A stretch of 64,000 nt of DNA, from NCBI GenBank assembly GCA_041441465.1, contig JASDSY010000032.1:68982-132981 (forward strand). Reading direction: 5' to 3'. Every line of letters starts with the position of its first letter. Within the stretch, counting starts at the first letter, position 1. This document shows positions 1 through 8,385 of the stretch, in pieces. The notes under the pieces are model-generated. The model was given only the letters and a program-made list of their open reading frames with translations. It was not told the origin of the DNA and ran no database searches. Source of the DNA: JASDSY01 sp041441465. Lineage in GTDB: Bacteria; Muiribacteriota; UBA9980. The translations under genes and the position numbers were made by a program.

Positions 1-662
1 AATGATTTTTCATACCATTCTTTATTTTTGGCTTTGATTAAAGTGAAGCGTGTTATCATCCCGGCGATGAATGGAATTCCAAGATAGATGAAAACGCTTA
101 CGGCGATATCTTTTATTGAAATATTGACATATTCGCCTTTTAATCCAAAATAAGGCGGTAAAATAGTGACGAAAATATAAGCGAATAAAGAATAAAACAA
201 TACCTGAAAAATTGAGTTAAACGCTACAAGGCCGGCGGCGTATTCGGTATCGCCTTTAGCCAGATCATTCCATACTATAACCATTGCGATACAGCGCGCA
301 AGTCCGATTAATATAAGTCCTATCATATATTCAGGATAATCTTTTAAAAATATTATTGCCAACGCGAACATTAAAACCGGCCCGATTATCCAGTTCTGGA
401 CAAGCGAAAGCGTTAATATTCTGTAATTTCTGAAAACTTCTGATAATTCTTCATATTTAACCTTGGCAAGCGGCGGATACATCATCAAAATCAGGCCGAG
501 CGCTATAGGAATGGAAGTCGTGCCTATTGAAAACTTCATAAGTATTTCATTAACTTGCGGAAATAAATAACCGCCGCCGATGCCGGCCGCCATCGCCAGA
601 AATATCCATAAAGTGAGGAACCTGTCTAAAAATGATAATTTTGATGAAATGCCAGTACTCAT
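1..662 (-). CDS. acr3: ACR3-family arsenite efflux permease, 3' end cut by window edge
   Basis: Inner-membrane carrier that expels arsenite. I read about 220 codons by translating the minus strand from an ATG at 660-662. The product has alternating hydrophobic helices and the ACR3 hallmark around GLARCIAMVIVWNDLAKG, which carries the conserved Cys of the translocation path. An AAGGAG ribosome binding site lies at 672-677, nine bases before the start. The gene follows arsR by 46 bp on the same strand, so the two form an arsR-acr3 operon. ACR3 proteins are usually 340-400 residues, so a bit under half lies beyond the left edge. The family call is firm; selectivity for arsenite over antimonite is not decided. 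Confidence 0.93.
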   Translation of the reverse strand, partial: MSTGISSKLSFLDRFLTLWIFLAMAAGIGGGYLFPQVNEILMKFSIGTTSIPIALGLILMMYPPLAKVKYEELSEVFRNYRILTLSLVQNWIIGPVLMFALAIIFLKDYPEYMIGLILIGLARCIAMVIVWNDLAKGDTEYAAGLVAFNSIFQVLFYSLFAYIFVTILPPYFGLKGEYVNISIKDIAVSVFIYLGIPFIAGMITRFTLIKAKNKEWYEKS

Positions 663-708
663 TGATTAATGCTCCTTATTATTTTTAGTTTTATTGAGTT
701 ATAGATTT

Positions 709-1074
709 TTAAATAGTTTTTTTACTTTTAATATCATGGCAATTTTCGAGCTTGTTTAGTTCGTCAAGCTTTTTAATATCCTTTTTTATGATTGGTGAAT
801 TTTGAATAATTTTTTTTGTAATATCTAAAAACTCCGAGTAATCTTTATCTATTTTGGGATTGAGCCTGTAATACATCCATTGTCCTTTTCTTTTGGATAT
901 AACAAGATTGGTTCTTTTTAAATAAGTAAGATGACGGCTTGTTTTGGAATGTGTCGATTTTAATACTTCAGAAAATTTGCAGACGCAAACTTCATTTCCG
1001 TCAATTAACATACCAAGAATCCGCAGCCTGACTTCTTCAGAAAAAGCTTTGAAAAATTCAGCTATATGTTTCAT
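709..1074 (-). CDS. arsR: ArsR-family metalloid-responsive repressor
   Basis: A 121-residue winged-helix DNA-binding repressor. The N-terminal half has the ArsR fold (AFSEEVRLRILGML), the metalloid-binding motif EVCVCKF with a CVC pair at about residues 30-32, and a recognition helix (STHSKTSRHLTYLK). Binding As(III) to the thiolates should release the repressor from DNA. A GAGGAGG ribosome binding site lies nine bases before the ATG. A good sigma70-type promoter lies upstream at 1139-1167. The next gene is the arsenite permease, which fixes the likely ligand as As/Sb rather than Zn, Cd or Pb. Confidence 0.95.
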   Translation of the reverse strand: MKHIAEFFKAFSEEVRLRILGMLIDGNEVCVCKFSEVLKSTHSKTSRHLTYLKRTNLVISKRKGQWMYYRLNPKIDKDYSEFLDITKKIIQNSPIIKKDIKKLDELNKLENCHDIKSKKTI

Positions 1075-1138
1075 TTGAAATGTCCTCCTCGTTCTATAAA
1101 GTATTATTGCATAACCGTTAAAGCAAAAATATTATTTA

Positions 1139-1167
1139 ATTATATACAGTTTGCTTTATAAAGTCAA
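1139..1167 (-). promoter_or_regulatory. arsR-acr3 promoter with candidate ArsR operator
   Basis: Reading the minus strand, TTGACT (1162-1167) and TATAAT (1139-1144) are separated by exactly 17 bases. The spacer holds the palindrome CTTTATAAAG (1154-1163), which abuts the -35 box. The half-sequence ACTTTATA recurs downstream near 1096-1103. A palindrome inside the spacer is what is expected for ArsR autoregulation, but binding is inferred. Confidence 0.65.
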
Positions 1168-1261
1168 TATGCGGATATTAACTTTATTTAATATTTGAAA
1201 TGTGTTTTAAATATGGGAAATCACCGGATTACAGTAATAGCTTATCTGTAAAATATTAAAT

Positions 1262-1305
1262 TAAAAACAAAAAAGCGCTTCTGAAAAAAATCAGAAACGC
1301 TTTTT
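1262..1305 (-). terminator. Intrinsic terminator after the tRNA cluster
   Basis: Stem 1270-1284 pairs with 1291-1305 (AAAAAGCG, one C/A mismatch, TTCTGA) around an A6 loop. On the minus strand it is followed by a T-rich tract. It closes the tadA-tRNA transcript and could also act on the opposite strand. Confidence 0.8.
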
Positions 1306-1319
1306 ATTAACTGAGTTAA

Positions 1320-1393
1320 TGTGCCTGAGAGGAGTTGAACCTCCAACCTACAGATCCGTAGTCTGCCACTCTATCCAATTGAGCTACAGGCAC
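1320..1393 (-). tRNA. tRNA-Arg (ACG)
   Basis: The acceptor arms GTGCCTG and CAGGCAC pair fully. The anticodon stem-loop GCAGA-CTACGGA-TCTGT gives anticodon ACG, and the T arm GGAGG-TTCAACT-CCTCT is standard. The 3' CCA is not encoded (the template continues ATT). A34 of this tRNA is the standard substrate of TadA, whose gene lies just upstream on the same strand. Confidence 0.97.
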
Positions 1394-1424
1394 ATTAAAT
1401 ATTTATTGTCTTTTTCAATTTCAA

Positions 1425-1515
1425 CGGAGAGAGAGGGATTTGGACCCTCGATACAACTTTAAGGTCGTATACACGCTTAGCAGGCGTGCGCCTTCGACCA
1501 CTCGGCCATCTCTCC
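1425..1515 (-). tRNA. tRNA-Ser (GCT)
   Basis: Class II tRNA with acceptor GGAGAGA/TCTCTCC, anticodon loop CTGCTAA inside a CACGC/GCGTG stem, and a long variable arm. Discriminator G; CCA is not encoded. It sits between tRNA-Arg and the second tRNA-Ser on the same strand. Confidence 0.96.
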
Positions 1516-1548
1516 AATAAGGCGCCATAGAAACCTATAAAAATAAAA

Positions 1549-1631
1549 CGGAGGAGGAGGGATTCGAACTCTCATATCCGCAAAGGACGGCAGATTTCAA
1601 GTCTGCTGCCATACCATTAGGCGACTCCTCC
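1549..1631 (-). tRNA. tRNA-Ser (TGA)
   Basis: Acceptor GGAGGAG/CTCCTCC, anticodon loop CTTGAAA in a GCAGA/TCTGC stem giving anticodon TGA, long variable arm typical of serine, discriminator G, CCA not encoded. It is the first tRNA after tadA in the direction of transcription. Confidence 0.95.
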
Positions 1632-1675
1632 AATCAAGTGACATCATTATACCATGATATTTTTTTTGTGTCAAG

Positions 1676-2155
1676 TTATTTTCTTTTTTTTTTGAAAAAT
1701 TTTTTTAATAAGCTTACGCATTCATTTTCTAAAATGCCGCCTATGATTTCGGCGCGATGATTTAATTTTTCGTTCGCCGCTATCTGGAGCGAGCCGCCGC
1801 AGCCGCCGCCTTTTTTATCATAGGCGCCGAACACGACTTTTGAAATTCTTGACTGCACGATTAGGCCGGCGCACATTACGCAAGGTTCTTTTGTGACTAT
1901 AAGTGTTGAGCCTGTTAAATTCCAGACTCCGAGCCTTTCATTTGCTTCTCTGACAGCCGCCATTTCAGCATGCCAGATTGCAGAGTTAAACTTCTCGCGA
2001 GTATTGTATCCGCGCCCTATGATTTCATTGTTGAAGACTATTAGCGCGCCGACCGGGACGTCATCGCTTTCTTCGCACTTTAAAGCTTCGCCGATCGCAA
2101 GATGCATATATTCTTCATAGCGAGCCGTGTCAATGCAATTTTCTTTTAAATCCAT
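1676..2155 (-). CDS. tadA: tRNA-specific adenosine deaminase TadA
   Basis: A zinc-dependent deaminase that converts A34 to inosine in tRNA-Arg(ACG). The 159-residue length is normal. The CDA-fold motifs are present: HAEMAAV (zinc His and catalytic Glu) and PCVMCAG (two zinc Cys). The C-terminal FGAYDKKGGGCGGS and the basic tail (KKFFKKKRK) are typical. The start is the first Met in a frame that gives the usual TadA N-terminus; I see no clear ribosome binding site. Its substrate tRNA is encoded about 280 bp downstream on the same strand, with two tRNA-Ser genes between. Confidence 0.95.
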   Translation of the reverse strand: MDLKENCIDTARYEEYMHLAIGEALKCEESDDVPVGALIVFNNEIIGRGYNTREKFNSAIWHAEMAAVREANERLGVWNLTGSTLIVTKEPCVMCAGLIVQSRISKVVFGAYDKKGGGCGGSLQIAANEKLNHRAEIIGGILENECVSLLKKFFKKKRK

Positions 2156-2457
2156 TTATAATTCACAACTTTTAATCATTTGTTTTGATTTGTAATGCCG
2201 GTTACTACCTGATACCCATCGGTAAGAATTACTTTCCGCGCGCTAAATGCAATTATTTAAATAAATAACGCCGCTATTAACTTGAAAAACTTTTATTAAC
2301 ATCATTTTTGATTATAAACTAATTTTTTTGTTATTTCAATATAATTAACATTAAATTAAAATTTTTATTAATCAGCCTATGGTTTAAATATAAATTTCTT
2401 TAATGTGTGTTTTAAATAAGCCTTATTAAGAAAATAAAAAAATAATTTTCAACTTCC
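2156..2457. other. AT-rich divergent spacer between tadA and lexA
   Basis: About 300 bases, very AT-rich, with no open frame of note. Apart from the lexA promoter that begins at 2458 I see no supportable element here, and the tadA promoter cannot be picked out with confidence. Confidence 0.6.
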
Positions 2458-2508
2458 TTGACATTCGAAAAAAAATTCGATAAAATAGTTTTCGAAAGTT
2501 TTTTCGAA
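2458..2508 (+). promoter_or_regulatory. lexA promoter with two overlapping LexA-box candidates
   Basis: TTGACA (2458-2463) and TAAAAT (2481-2486) with a 17-base spacer form a near-consensus promoter. A perfect inverted repeat TTCGAAA-N4-TTTCGAA covers 2491-2508, just after the -10 box. A weaker copy of the same pattern (2464-2481) fills the -35/-10 spacer, 27 bases upstream. The layout fits autoregulation by LexA. The CGAA-type half-site resembles the CGAAC/GTTCG boxes of Gram-positive LexA more than the E. coli CTGT box. Confidence 0.8.
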
Positions 2509-2548
2509 TGTTATTTTTTTATTATTTAAGAAAAGTGAGGTAATTTTT

Positions 2549-3217
2549 ATGATAAAAACCGAACGCCAGCCGCTTTCAAAACGCCAGCAGGAAATAATGG
2601 ATTTTATAATTTCCGAGCTTAAAAACAGCGGCCAATCGCCGAGCATTCAGGAAATCGCCGCGTTTATAGGGGCAAAATCCACATCGACAGTGCATTATCA
2701 GCTTTCAGAGCTTGAGAAAAAGGGTTATATCGTTAAAAATCAGGGCACTTCGCGTTCCATCAAACCCGTTGACTGGCAGTATCAGAATCCTTACAATGAT
2801 TCCGGCGACGCGCTTGTCGAAGTTCCTGTGATAGGTGAAATTGCTGCGGGTAAGCCGATATTCGCTTATGAAGATTATCAGGAAACAGTTAAAATCGCGC
2901 GCAGCCTCATTACTAACGGAGAAGCTTTCATTTTGCGCGTAAAAGGCCAGAGCATGGTCGAAGATTTGATCGATGACGGCGATATGGTCGTTGTACGCAA
3001 GCAAAATTTCGCCCAGAACGGCGATATAATAGTTGCGCTTGTCGAAAACGAGGCGGCCACGCTCAAGCGTTTTTATAAGGAACATAACCGAATACGCCTG
3101 CAGCCAGCCAACAGGAACATGGAACCTATCTACGTTCCCGATGTGACTATACTCGGCCGTGTTATTTCAGTCATAAGGCCTATGGAGCGCAAGGCGCGCA
3201 TGATGGAATTCAATTGA
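2549..3217 (+). CDS. lexA: LexA SOS repressor
   Basis: A 222-residue repressor of DNA-damage genes that cleaves itself when RecA is activated. The N-terminal winged helix (residues 1-70) matches LexA (LSKRQQEIMDFI, SPSIQEIA, STSTVHYQLSELEKKGYI). The cleavage bond is Ala100-Gly101 (EIAAGKP). The catalytic Ser135 is in GQSMVEDLIDDGD and Lys173 in EAATLKRF. The ribosome binding site is GTGAGGT before the ATG. It is monocistronic, with a strong terminator 55 bp after the stop and palindromic boxes on its promoter. Confidence 0.97.
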   Translation: MIKTERQPLSKRQQEIMDFIISELKNSGQSPSIQEIAAFIGAKSTSTVHYQLSELEKKGYIVKNQGTSRSIKPVDWQYQNPYNDSGDALVEVPVIGEIAAGKPIFAYEDYQETVKIARSLITNGEAFILRVKGQSMVEDLIDDGDMVVVRKQNFAQNGDIIVALVENEAATLKRFYKEHNRIRLQPANRNMEPIYVPDVTILGRVISVIRPMERKARMMEFN

Positions 3218-3271
3218 TTTGATCATTGTGAGAAAATATTACAATGATACATTCTTTTCCTTTCTTACTTT

Positions 3272-3307
3272 ACGGACTGCCGGAATCATCGGCAGTCCGT
3301 TTTTTTA
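3272..3307 (+). terminator. lexA intrinsic terminator
   Basis: A perfect 11-bp GC-rich stem (3272-3282 with 3290-3300, ACGGACTGCCG) with a 7-base loop, followed by seven T residues. Confidence 0.93.
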
Positions 3308-3520
3308 TTTAAAAAATCTTTCGGTTTTTAGATGCATACCATTGCCGTTGTATTAATATTAATAATATTTGAATTATTTATAAGAAATTTTAATTTGTCG
3401 ATTGCTGAATTTCAATTGTTTAATTTAGGTTAAAATTTAGTAAATTAAAAATATAAAATTAAGTTTATGTTTTTAACTTTTTGTTTTTTATGTCGATAAT
3501 TTTAAAAAAGCTTATAAAAA

Positions 3521-3548
3521 ACTATTTGCCTCACAAATAGTATTTTTT
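3521..3548 (+). terminator. Hairpin with T tract, no gene directly upstream
   Basis: ACTATTTG (3521-3528) pairs with CAAATAGT (3534-3541) around CCTCA and runs into ATTTTTT. It looks like an intrinsic terminator but sits after lexA's own terminator and directly before the amidase gene, so it may end a short leader or small RNA. The rest of 3308-3520 is AT-rich and shows no gene. Confidence 0.45.
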
Positions 3549-3579
3549 ACTTTTCTGTTTTTGCGAAAGGATGTTTCTT

Positions 3580-5403
3580 TTGGGAGCGATTTTAAGTATT
3601 AATTTTTTGCTGCGTTTAACCAAATGTTTTATGACGATGGTCATATTGAGCCAGCTGATTCTTATTAGCGGCATTAAAGACGTTCTGGCTGCGCCGTCAT
3701 CGAACTCTGCTAAAGATGAAAAATCTTTATACGATATATTTAAACTTCATAAAAAACTTTCAGAAAATAATTATTCCTCTAAAATTCTGGCGTTGAAATC
3801 TAATGCCAAAGATGAATTGCACATGCAGGAAAGTAAAAATTTCGCGCAGATAAAGGAAAAAACTTCGATTCAGCAGCCAAATGCCGGGACATTCGAAGAG
3901 TATAAAATAGTTCTTGACCCGGGCCACGGCGGAAAATCTGAAAAGGCTTCTAAGACTGAAGGCGATCATTGGGACATTAAAGCCAGGAGATTTTTGACTA
4001 ATTACAATTTCGGCGCCGTCGAGGCCGCCGAGTGTGAACATAAAATTGTTCTTGAAATATGCCGCCGCGCTTTCGAAATTCTCAATAACGCCAATAGCGA
4101 TAAGGGCTGGCGTGAATTTTCCAGAATGCTTTCTGAATACGGCCGGCTCAGGCCGGAAGAATACAAGAGGGCGAAGTTTAACGTGGCGCTTAGCAGAAAC
4201 GACGCTTACGACTCGCCGGCGCATGTCAATGAAGCTAATGTTAACAGGCATTTCAGACTTTTTGACTCGCCCGAAAGCTTTGACCACAAAAAGAAGCCGT
4301 CGGCGAATTTATATCCAGGCCGCATGAGTAAAATTAATTCATACCAGCCGGAGCTAGTTGTTTGCGTTCATGTTAATTCGTCGACCAACCGTTCCGTAAG
4401 AGGTCAGGCTTCGGTAATAATACCGGAATACCGTGTATTTGAATTTGTTAAAAATTGTAAGGAAAAGCTGGGCCCGAAATCGTCAAGAGCTTATTTCTGG
4501 GTGCTTTCGTGCATGTATCCGGACAATATGATTCTCGGCCGCCTGAGCGAATTAACGAATGACGCCGATACGTATTTTACGGGAAAGCGCGTTAATAATA
4601 AGGAAAGCATAGGCAAGCGCTGGCAGATGGTAAAATGGCGTTATAATGAAGATGATGAATACAGCAATCTGCTGAATTATAAGAATTCCAACTCGTATTG
4701 GAAACGCGAGAGGTCGGTTTATGAATCGATGCGCCGCAACGGCGGTTATGAGGGCTACGGCGGCGATAATTTTTACGCTTCCGAGGAAATATTAAGATTT
4801 ATAAGGCTGGGATTATGGAAAGAATACAGCGAGTCCATTGTTAAGGACCGCACCGCAGTAAGCGTAAAATACCCGGATGAATATTTAGGCGCGCACGGCA
4901 GGCCGTTTATTTCAGACTGGGCACTGCCGCAAATGGTGAATGCCGTTACGGCATATCTCGAACTTGGTTATATCGAAAACGCTGATGACAGAGCAATATT
5001 AGTCAACAAAAAAGAAAACATAGCAAAGTCTATCGCTGTCGCGATTTATTCGCTCACCTGCGGCTTAGAATTAAAAAATATTCCGTTGAACCGTGATGAA
5101 CTCATTAATTCTGATGCGCGTTTAAAAAATTTAACGTCAAAAACGGAAACGTTAAAAACGTTTTCTGAAGCCGATTGTAAGAGCAGCGGTCAGGTGCTTG
5201 ACAGCCGTTTTTTAAACTTATTAAGCGAATTAAAAAATAAAGTTGAGTCTAAAAAAGACGGAAAATTGAAAAAAGAGCTGAGCGGAATTAAAGCGGCCGA
5301 GGCTGCCGATATAACATATTCTCAAATGCCTCTTAAAACGCCAGACGGCAAGAAAATAGATTTTAAAAAATACGGCAAATATTTTATTGAAGTATTAAAA
5401 TAA
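3580..5403 (+). CDS. Secreted N-acetylmuramoyl-L-alanine amidase (Amidase_3) with large insertion, paralogue 1
   Basis: Zinc amidase expected to cut the bond between N-acetylmuramic acid and the stem peptide in peptidoglycan. In a numbering from ATG 3571, the zinc residues are His119 in VLDPGHGG, a Glu in ECEHKIVLE near 154-161, and His267 in VCVHVNSS; the catalytic Glu464 is in LELGYIEN. The family core is about 180-220 residues, so some 200 residues are inserted between the second His and the catalytic Glu, including GGYEGYGGDNFYASEE. I favour a TTG start at 3580, because AAAGGA lies eight bases before it but abuts the ATG at 3571. A hydrophobic signal segment ends near VLAAPSS. It is followed by a lipoprotein gene and a paralogue. 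Confidence 0.82.
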   Translation: MGAILSINFLLRLTKCFMTMVILSQLILISGIKDVLAAPSSNSAKDEKSLYDIFKLHKKLSENNYSSKILALKSNAKDELHMQESKNFAQIKEKTSIQQPNAGTFEEYKIVLDPGHGGKSEKASKTEGDHWDIKARRFLTNYNFGAVEAAECEHKIVLEICRRAFEILNNANSDKGWREFSRMLSEYGRLRPEEYKRAKFNVALSRNDAYDSPAHVNEANVNRHFRLFDSPESFDHKKKPSANLYPGRMSKINSYQPELVVCVHVNSSTNRSVRGQASVIIPEYRVFEFVKNCKEKLGPKSSRAYFWVLSCMYPDNMILGRLSELTNDADTYFTGKRVNNKESIGKRWQMVKWRYNEDDEYSNLLNYKNSNSYWKRERSVYESMRRNGGYEGYGGDNFYASEEILRFIRLGLWKEYSESIVKDRTAVSVKYPDEYLGAHGRPFISDWALPQMVNAVTAYLELGYIENADDRAILVNKKENIAKSIAVAIYSLTCGLELKNIPLNRDELINSDARLKNLTSKTETLKTFSEADCKSSGQVLDSRFLNLLSELKNKVESKKDGKLKKELSGIKAAEAADITYSQMPLKTPDGKKIDFKKYGKYFIEVLK

Positions 5404-5445
5404 AAAGATATAAAGTAAAAAAATATATAGAGATGGGGCGTTCAA

Positions 5446-5754
5446 ATGAAACAAAAAATTTTAGCGTTTATTCTTATAATGTTTTTCAGTTTTTTTAATA
5501 TGGGCTGCGGAAGCAGCACCACTGACGAAGTGTTAAAATCCGTCACGAATTCGAATGCGTTTACAAACATGACCGATGTCACGGTGCTTTTATATATTGA
5601 CGGCAAACTGGAAACTCAAATTTTTCCTGACACTTCATATTGGATGGACGTTCCTGAGGGACACCACACTTATGCCGCATTAGATAAAACATCAAGAGCT
5701 GAAATTAAAAACGGTAACTTCAGCCAGGGTGATAAAATAAACATAACAAGATAA
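5446..5754 (+). CDS. Small lipoprotein between the two amidases
   Basis: A 102-residue protein with a signal peptide ending in FFNMGC, a slightly irregular lipobox, so probably a lipid-anchored envelope protein. The remainder is a short beta-rich segment (TVLLYIDGKLETQIFP, WMDVPEGHHTYAALDK) reminiscent of PEGA/carrier-like beta domains. GGGG before the ATG is a plausible ribosome binding site. It begins 42 bp after the first amidase and lies 110 bp before the second, so it may be co-expressed and might assist or anchor them; that is inference from position. Confidence 0.7.
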   Translation: MKQKILAFILIMFFSFFNMGCGSSTTDEVLKSVTNSNAFTNMTDVTVLLYIDGKLETQIFPDTSYWMDVPEGHHTYAALDKTSRAEIKNGNFSQGDKINITR

Positions 5755-5864
5755 ATAGGCTTAAATCCGAGCTGAAATTTTTTGTTTACATATCATGAAG
5801 GTTTTAGTATAATAAGTGCATCTAAAATTTTAATTCTTAATTTATTTTTGTTGTGAGGTATAAA

Positions 5865-7982
5865 GTGAACGTTCAATTCAAAAAAAGAAGATTTTTCTTC
5901 TTTCTTTTCTTTTTTCTATTTCTCGCGTTATTTTTATGCAGCCCGTTTTTGCCTTTTTTTAAAGATAATTATGCAATAGGCGTTTCGGCTGATTCTAAAA
6001 ATTATATTGATGTCCTGAAGCTCAAGCTTAAAACCAGTGAAGAAAAAAATCATAAAATCACTTCCGGTACTCCCGCAGTAAATGAAAAGCGGCAAGCCGA
6101 AGATGACGAAGATGATTCAGTTGACAAAAATGACGTTGAACCTTCAAAGACTGATTCGGAAAAGAATAAAATAATTGTCAAACAGGTGCCGGAAAATGCT
6201 AAAAATGTTAAACCTGAACGCCAGATAGCGACAATCGAGGTTATTTTAAACTCATCGAATGAAAGAATAAATAAGCTTTGGCAAAGCGTAAAGGATGTAA
6301 AAAAAGCCCCGGTAACTGTTCCGGGTCAGGCGGCAAACGAAAAAAAACAGGACTCTTCAAAAAATAATAATGCTGTCAAGACCGAAGTACCAGTTAAAAG
6401 TGCGGAAGTTAAAGCGGCTGAAAATAACGGTTCGCAAAATAAGATTATCGATGTTAATGTAAGTTTAAATAAAGCGGCTGCGGACATAAAAAATGCAGTA
6501 AGGCAGCCGGCGCAAAATCCTGTTCAGGCTAACGGCAGCGCTAATAATAATAATAATAACGTTATGACTCAGCCTGTTAATTCTCCTGCTGAATTATTAA
6601 AGCCAGCAGTTAAAACTGAAAATAAGTTATCAGCCGGCGAGTCATTCAGCGTGGTTATAGATCCGGGCCATGGCGGAAAATATGAGCCTGCGAGAAATGA
6701 AAGCGGCGATCACTGGGATCCTTTTTCAAAGACATTTCTTCTGCCTTATAATTTCGGCGCAAGCGCTAACGGCCTTTTTGAACATGAATGGACTCTTCAG
6801 ACCGCGAAGAAGGTTAAAGAGCTTTTAGCGCTTACTCAGACAGAAGAAGGATTTAAAGTATTTGCCCAAATTTTGAAAAAATATGATCCGTCAAATCAGA
6901 AAGGGTTTAAGTGGGTGAAAATCAGCTGTGATTTGACCCGCGAGTACAGCCATGATAACGATCCTGACGCCGGTACGTCTAACATCAACAAAAAATACAG
7001 GCTTTTTGACAGCCCTGAATCGTTTGCCGGCGGCAAACCTTCTGAGAAGCTTGCGCTCGGAAGAATTTCATATATAAACCAGAAATCGCCGGACCTTGTT
7101 GTTTGTATCCATAATAATTCTAGCCCGTCTAAAAACGCGCGTGGCTATTCAGCTGTAATTGCGCCGCATTTTAAGTTTTTTTCGAATGTCAACAGCGCGA
7201 TCGCGATCGATCCGGCGCAGCTTGTAAAAAACGGCGGCGCTTCGATCAATATAAAAGATCATAATTCCTTTGGAAAAGTTCAGTCTATTGTCCTTGATAC
7301 ATTTAAAACTATAAATAACATAAATGTTAAGACGATGGTTTCTGATACAGCCACTTATTTTACGGGATTCCGCGCGTTCACCAACAAATTTATCGGCCTT
7401 CGCTATCTTATGGTGACATGGCGTTATAACACTCATTCGGCGTTAAGCTCGTTTGTACTGTTTTTCATGAGGGAAAATTCGATTTATGAACAGTACAAAA
7501 GGGCCGGCGGTCCGGAGGGGCATGGCGGCGATAATTTTTATTCATCTGAAGAGCTGATAAGGTTCATACGATATTCGCTCTGGAATGAGTATAAACAAAA
7601 TCCTTCTATGTTCTGTCAGAAAATAGGCGACAGGTATCCTGATTCCGTAAAACCAGATGAACTGCTTGGAAAACACGGCGATCCGTTTATATCGGATTGG
7701 GCTATCCCTTTGTATGTTAACGCGATTACCGCATTTATCGAAGTCGGCTATATTTCAAACGCAAAGGACCGTAAATTATTAAAAGGGCGCCAGGAAATGG
7801 TTGCCGAAGGCATCGCTGTGGGAATTTATTCTTTATTTGCCGGATTCAAACCTTCCGTCGATCCGGCTATTGAAATGCCTAAAGGCGCGCCGATAGATTT
7901 CGAAAAATACGGCCGCGATAAAAACTCGAACGGCTATTTTAATATATCGAGCGTACCGGTCGGCTTTAATGATAAATTTTAA
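5865..7982 (+). CDS. Membrane-anchored N-acetylmuramoyl-L-alanine amidase with large insertion, paralogue 2
   Basis: Paralogue of the amidase gene 0.5 kb upstream. The N-terminus has a Phe-rich transmembrane or signal segment, then about 200 residues of low-complexity Lys/Asn/Glu/Ala-rich linker, then the Amidase_3 domain: IDPGHGGKYEPA, NGLFEHEWTLQ, VVCIHNNSSPS and IEVGYISNA supply the zinc and catalytic positions. It shares with paralogue 1 the unusual inserts DTATYFTGFR, GPEGHGGDNFYSSEEL, FISDWAIP and a C-terminal PIDFEKYG. GTG 5865 is chosen because TGAGG lies six bases before it; the in-frame GTG at 5853 has no such site. The long linker could span the periplasm to the wall. Confidence 0.8.
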   Translation: MNVQFKKRRFFFFLFFFLFLALFLCSPFLPFFKDNYAIGVSADSKNYIDVLKLKLKTSEEKNHKITSGTPAVNEKRQAEDDEDDSVDKNDVEPSKTDSEKNKIIVKQVPENAKNVKPERQIATIEVILNSSNERINKLWQSVKDVKKAPVTVPGQAANEKKQDSSKNNNAVKTEVPVKSAEVKAAENNGSQNKIIDVNVSLNKAAADIKNAVRQPAQNPVQANGSANNNNNNVMTQPVNSPAELLKPAVKTENKLSAGESFSVVIDPGHGGKYEPARNESGDHWDPFSKTFLLPYNFGASANGLFEHEWTLQTAKKVKELLALTQTEEGFKVFAQILKKYDPSNQKGFKWVKISCDLTREYSHDNDPDAGTSNINKKYRLFDSPESFAGGKPSEKLALGRISYINQKSPDLVVCIHNNSSPSKNARGYSAVIAPHFKFFSNVNSAIAIDPAQLVKNGGASINIKDHNSFGKVQSIVLDTFKTINNINVKTMVSDTATYFTGFRAFTNKFIGLRYLMVTWRYNTHSALSSFVLFFMRENSIYEQYKRAGGPEGHGGDNFYSSEELIRFIRYSLWNEYKQNPSMFCQKIGDRYPDSVKPDELLGKHGDPFISDWAIPLYVNAITAFIEVGYISNAKDRKLLKGRQEMVAEGIAVGIYSLFAGFKPSVDPAIEMPKGAPIDFEKYGRDKNSNGYFNISSVPVGFNDKF

Positions 7983-8126
7983 ATTAGTTTTTGTGATATT
8001 GGCACTTTGGGAATATATAACGATGTAATAAAAAAATGCATCGGCTGGCATCTGTTTTGAAGTAATTGCGTTTGTTAATAATTGCCAGTGAGTATTTCGG
8101 TTTTAAAATAAAATATTCAGAAAAAT

Positions 8127-8170
8127 AAAAAAGCGTTCTCAAATAAAACAATATTTGTGAACGCTTTTTT
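8127..8170 (+). terminator. Strong bidirectional intrinsic terminator
   Basis: The 19-base arm 8127-8145 (AAAAAAGCGTTC, T, CAAATA) pairs with 8152-8170 with one T/T mismatch, flanked by A and T tracts on the two strands. It lies between the convergent amidase and alkaline phosphatase genes. The rest of 7983-8385 shows no gene. Confidence 0.9.
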
Positions 8171-8385
8171 GTTTGTTTTTACTGCCGGCTGATAATGCAT
8201 TGATTGTTATAAGTTAGTTAGGTTTTTTACAAATTCTCACGGAATAAATCATATTTAAGAACACTTTTAAAAAGTGTCTGCATATCTTTATGCCGATTGA
8301 ATTATGAATTATGCGCGGCATTTTTACCGGAATTTTTATATGTTAATAAGAATTATATAATTTAAAATACTGCAAGTTTTATGTT

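Noticed and set aside
2705..3085. Minus-strand open frames inside lexA and similar shadows in other genes
   Set aside because: They lie antisense to strongly supported coding regions, lack ribosome binding sites and resemble no family.
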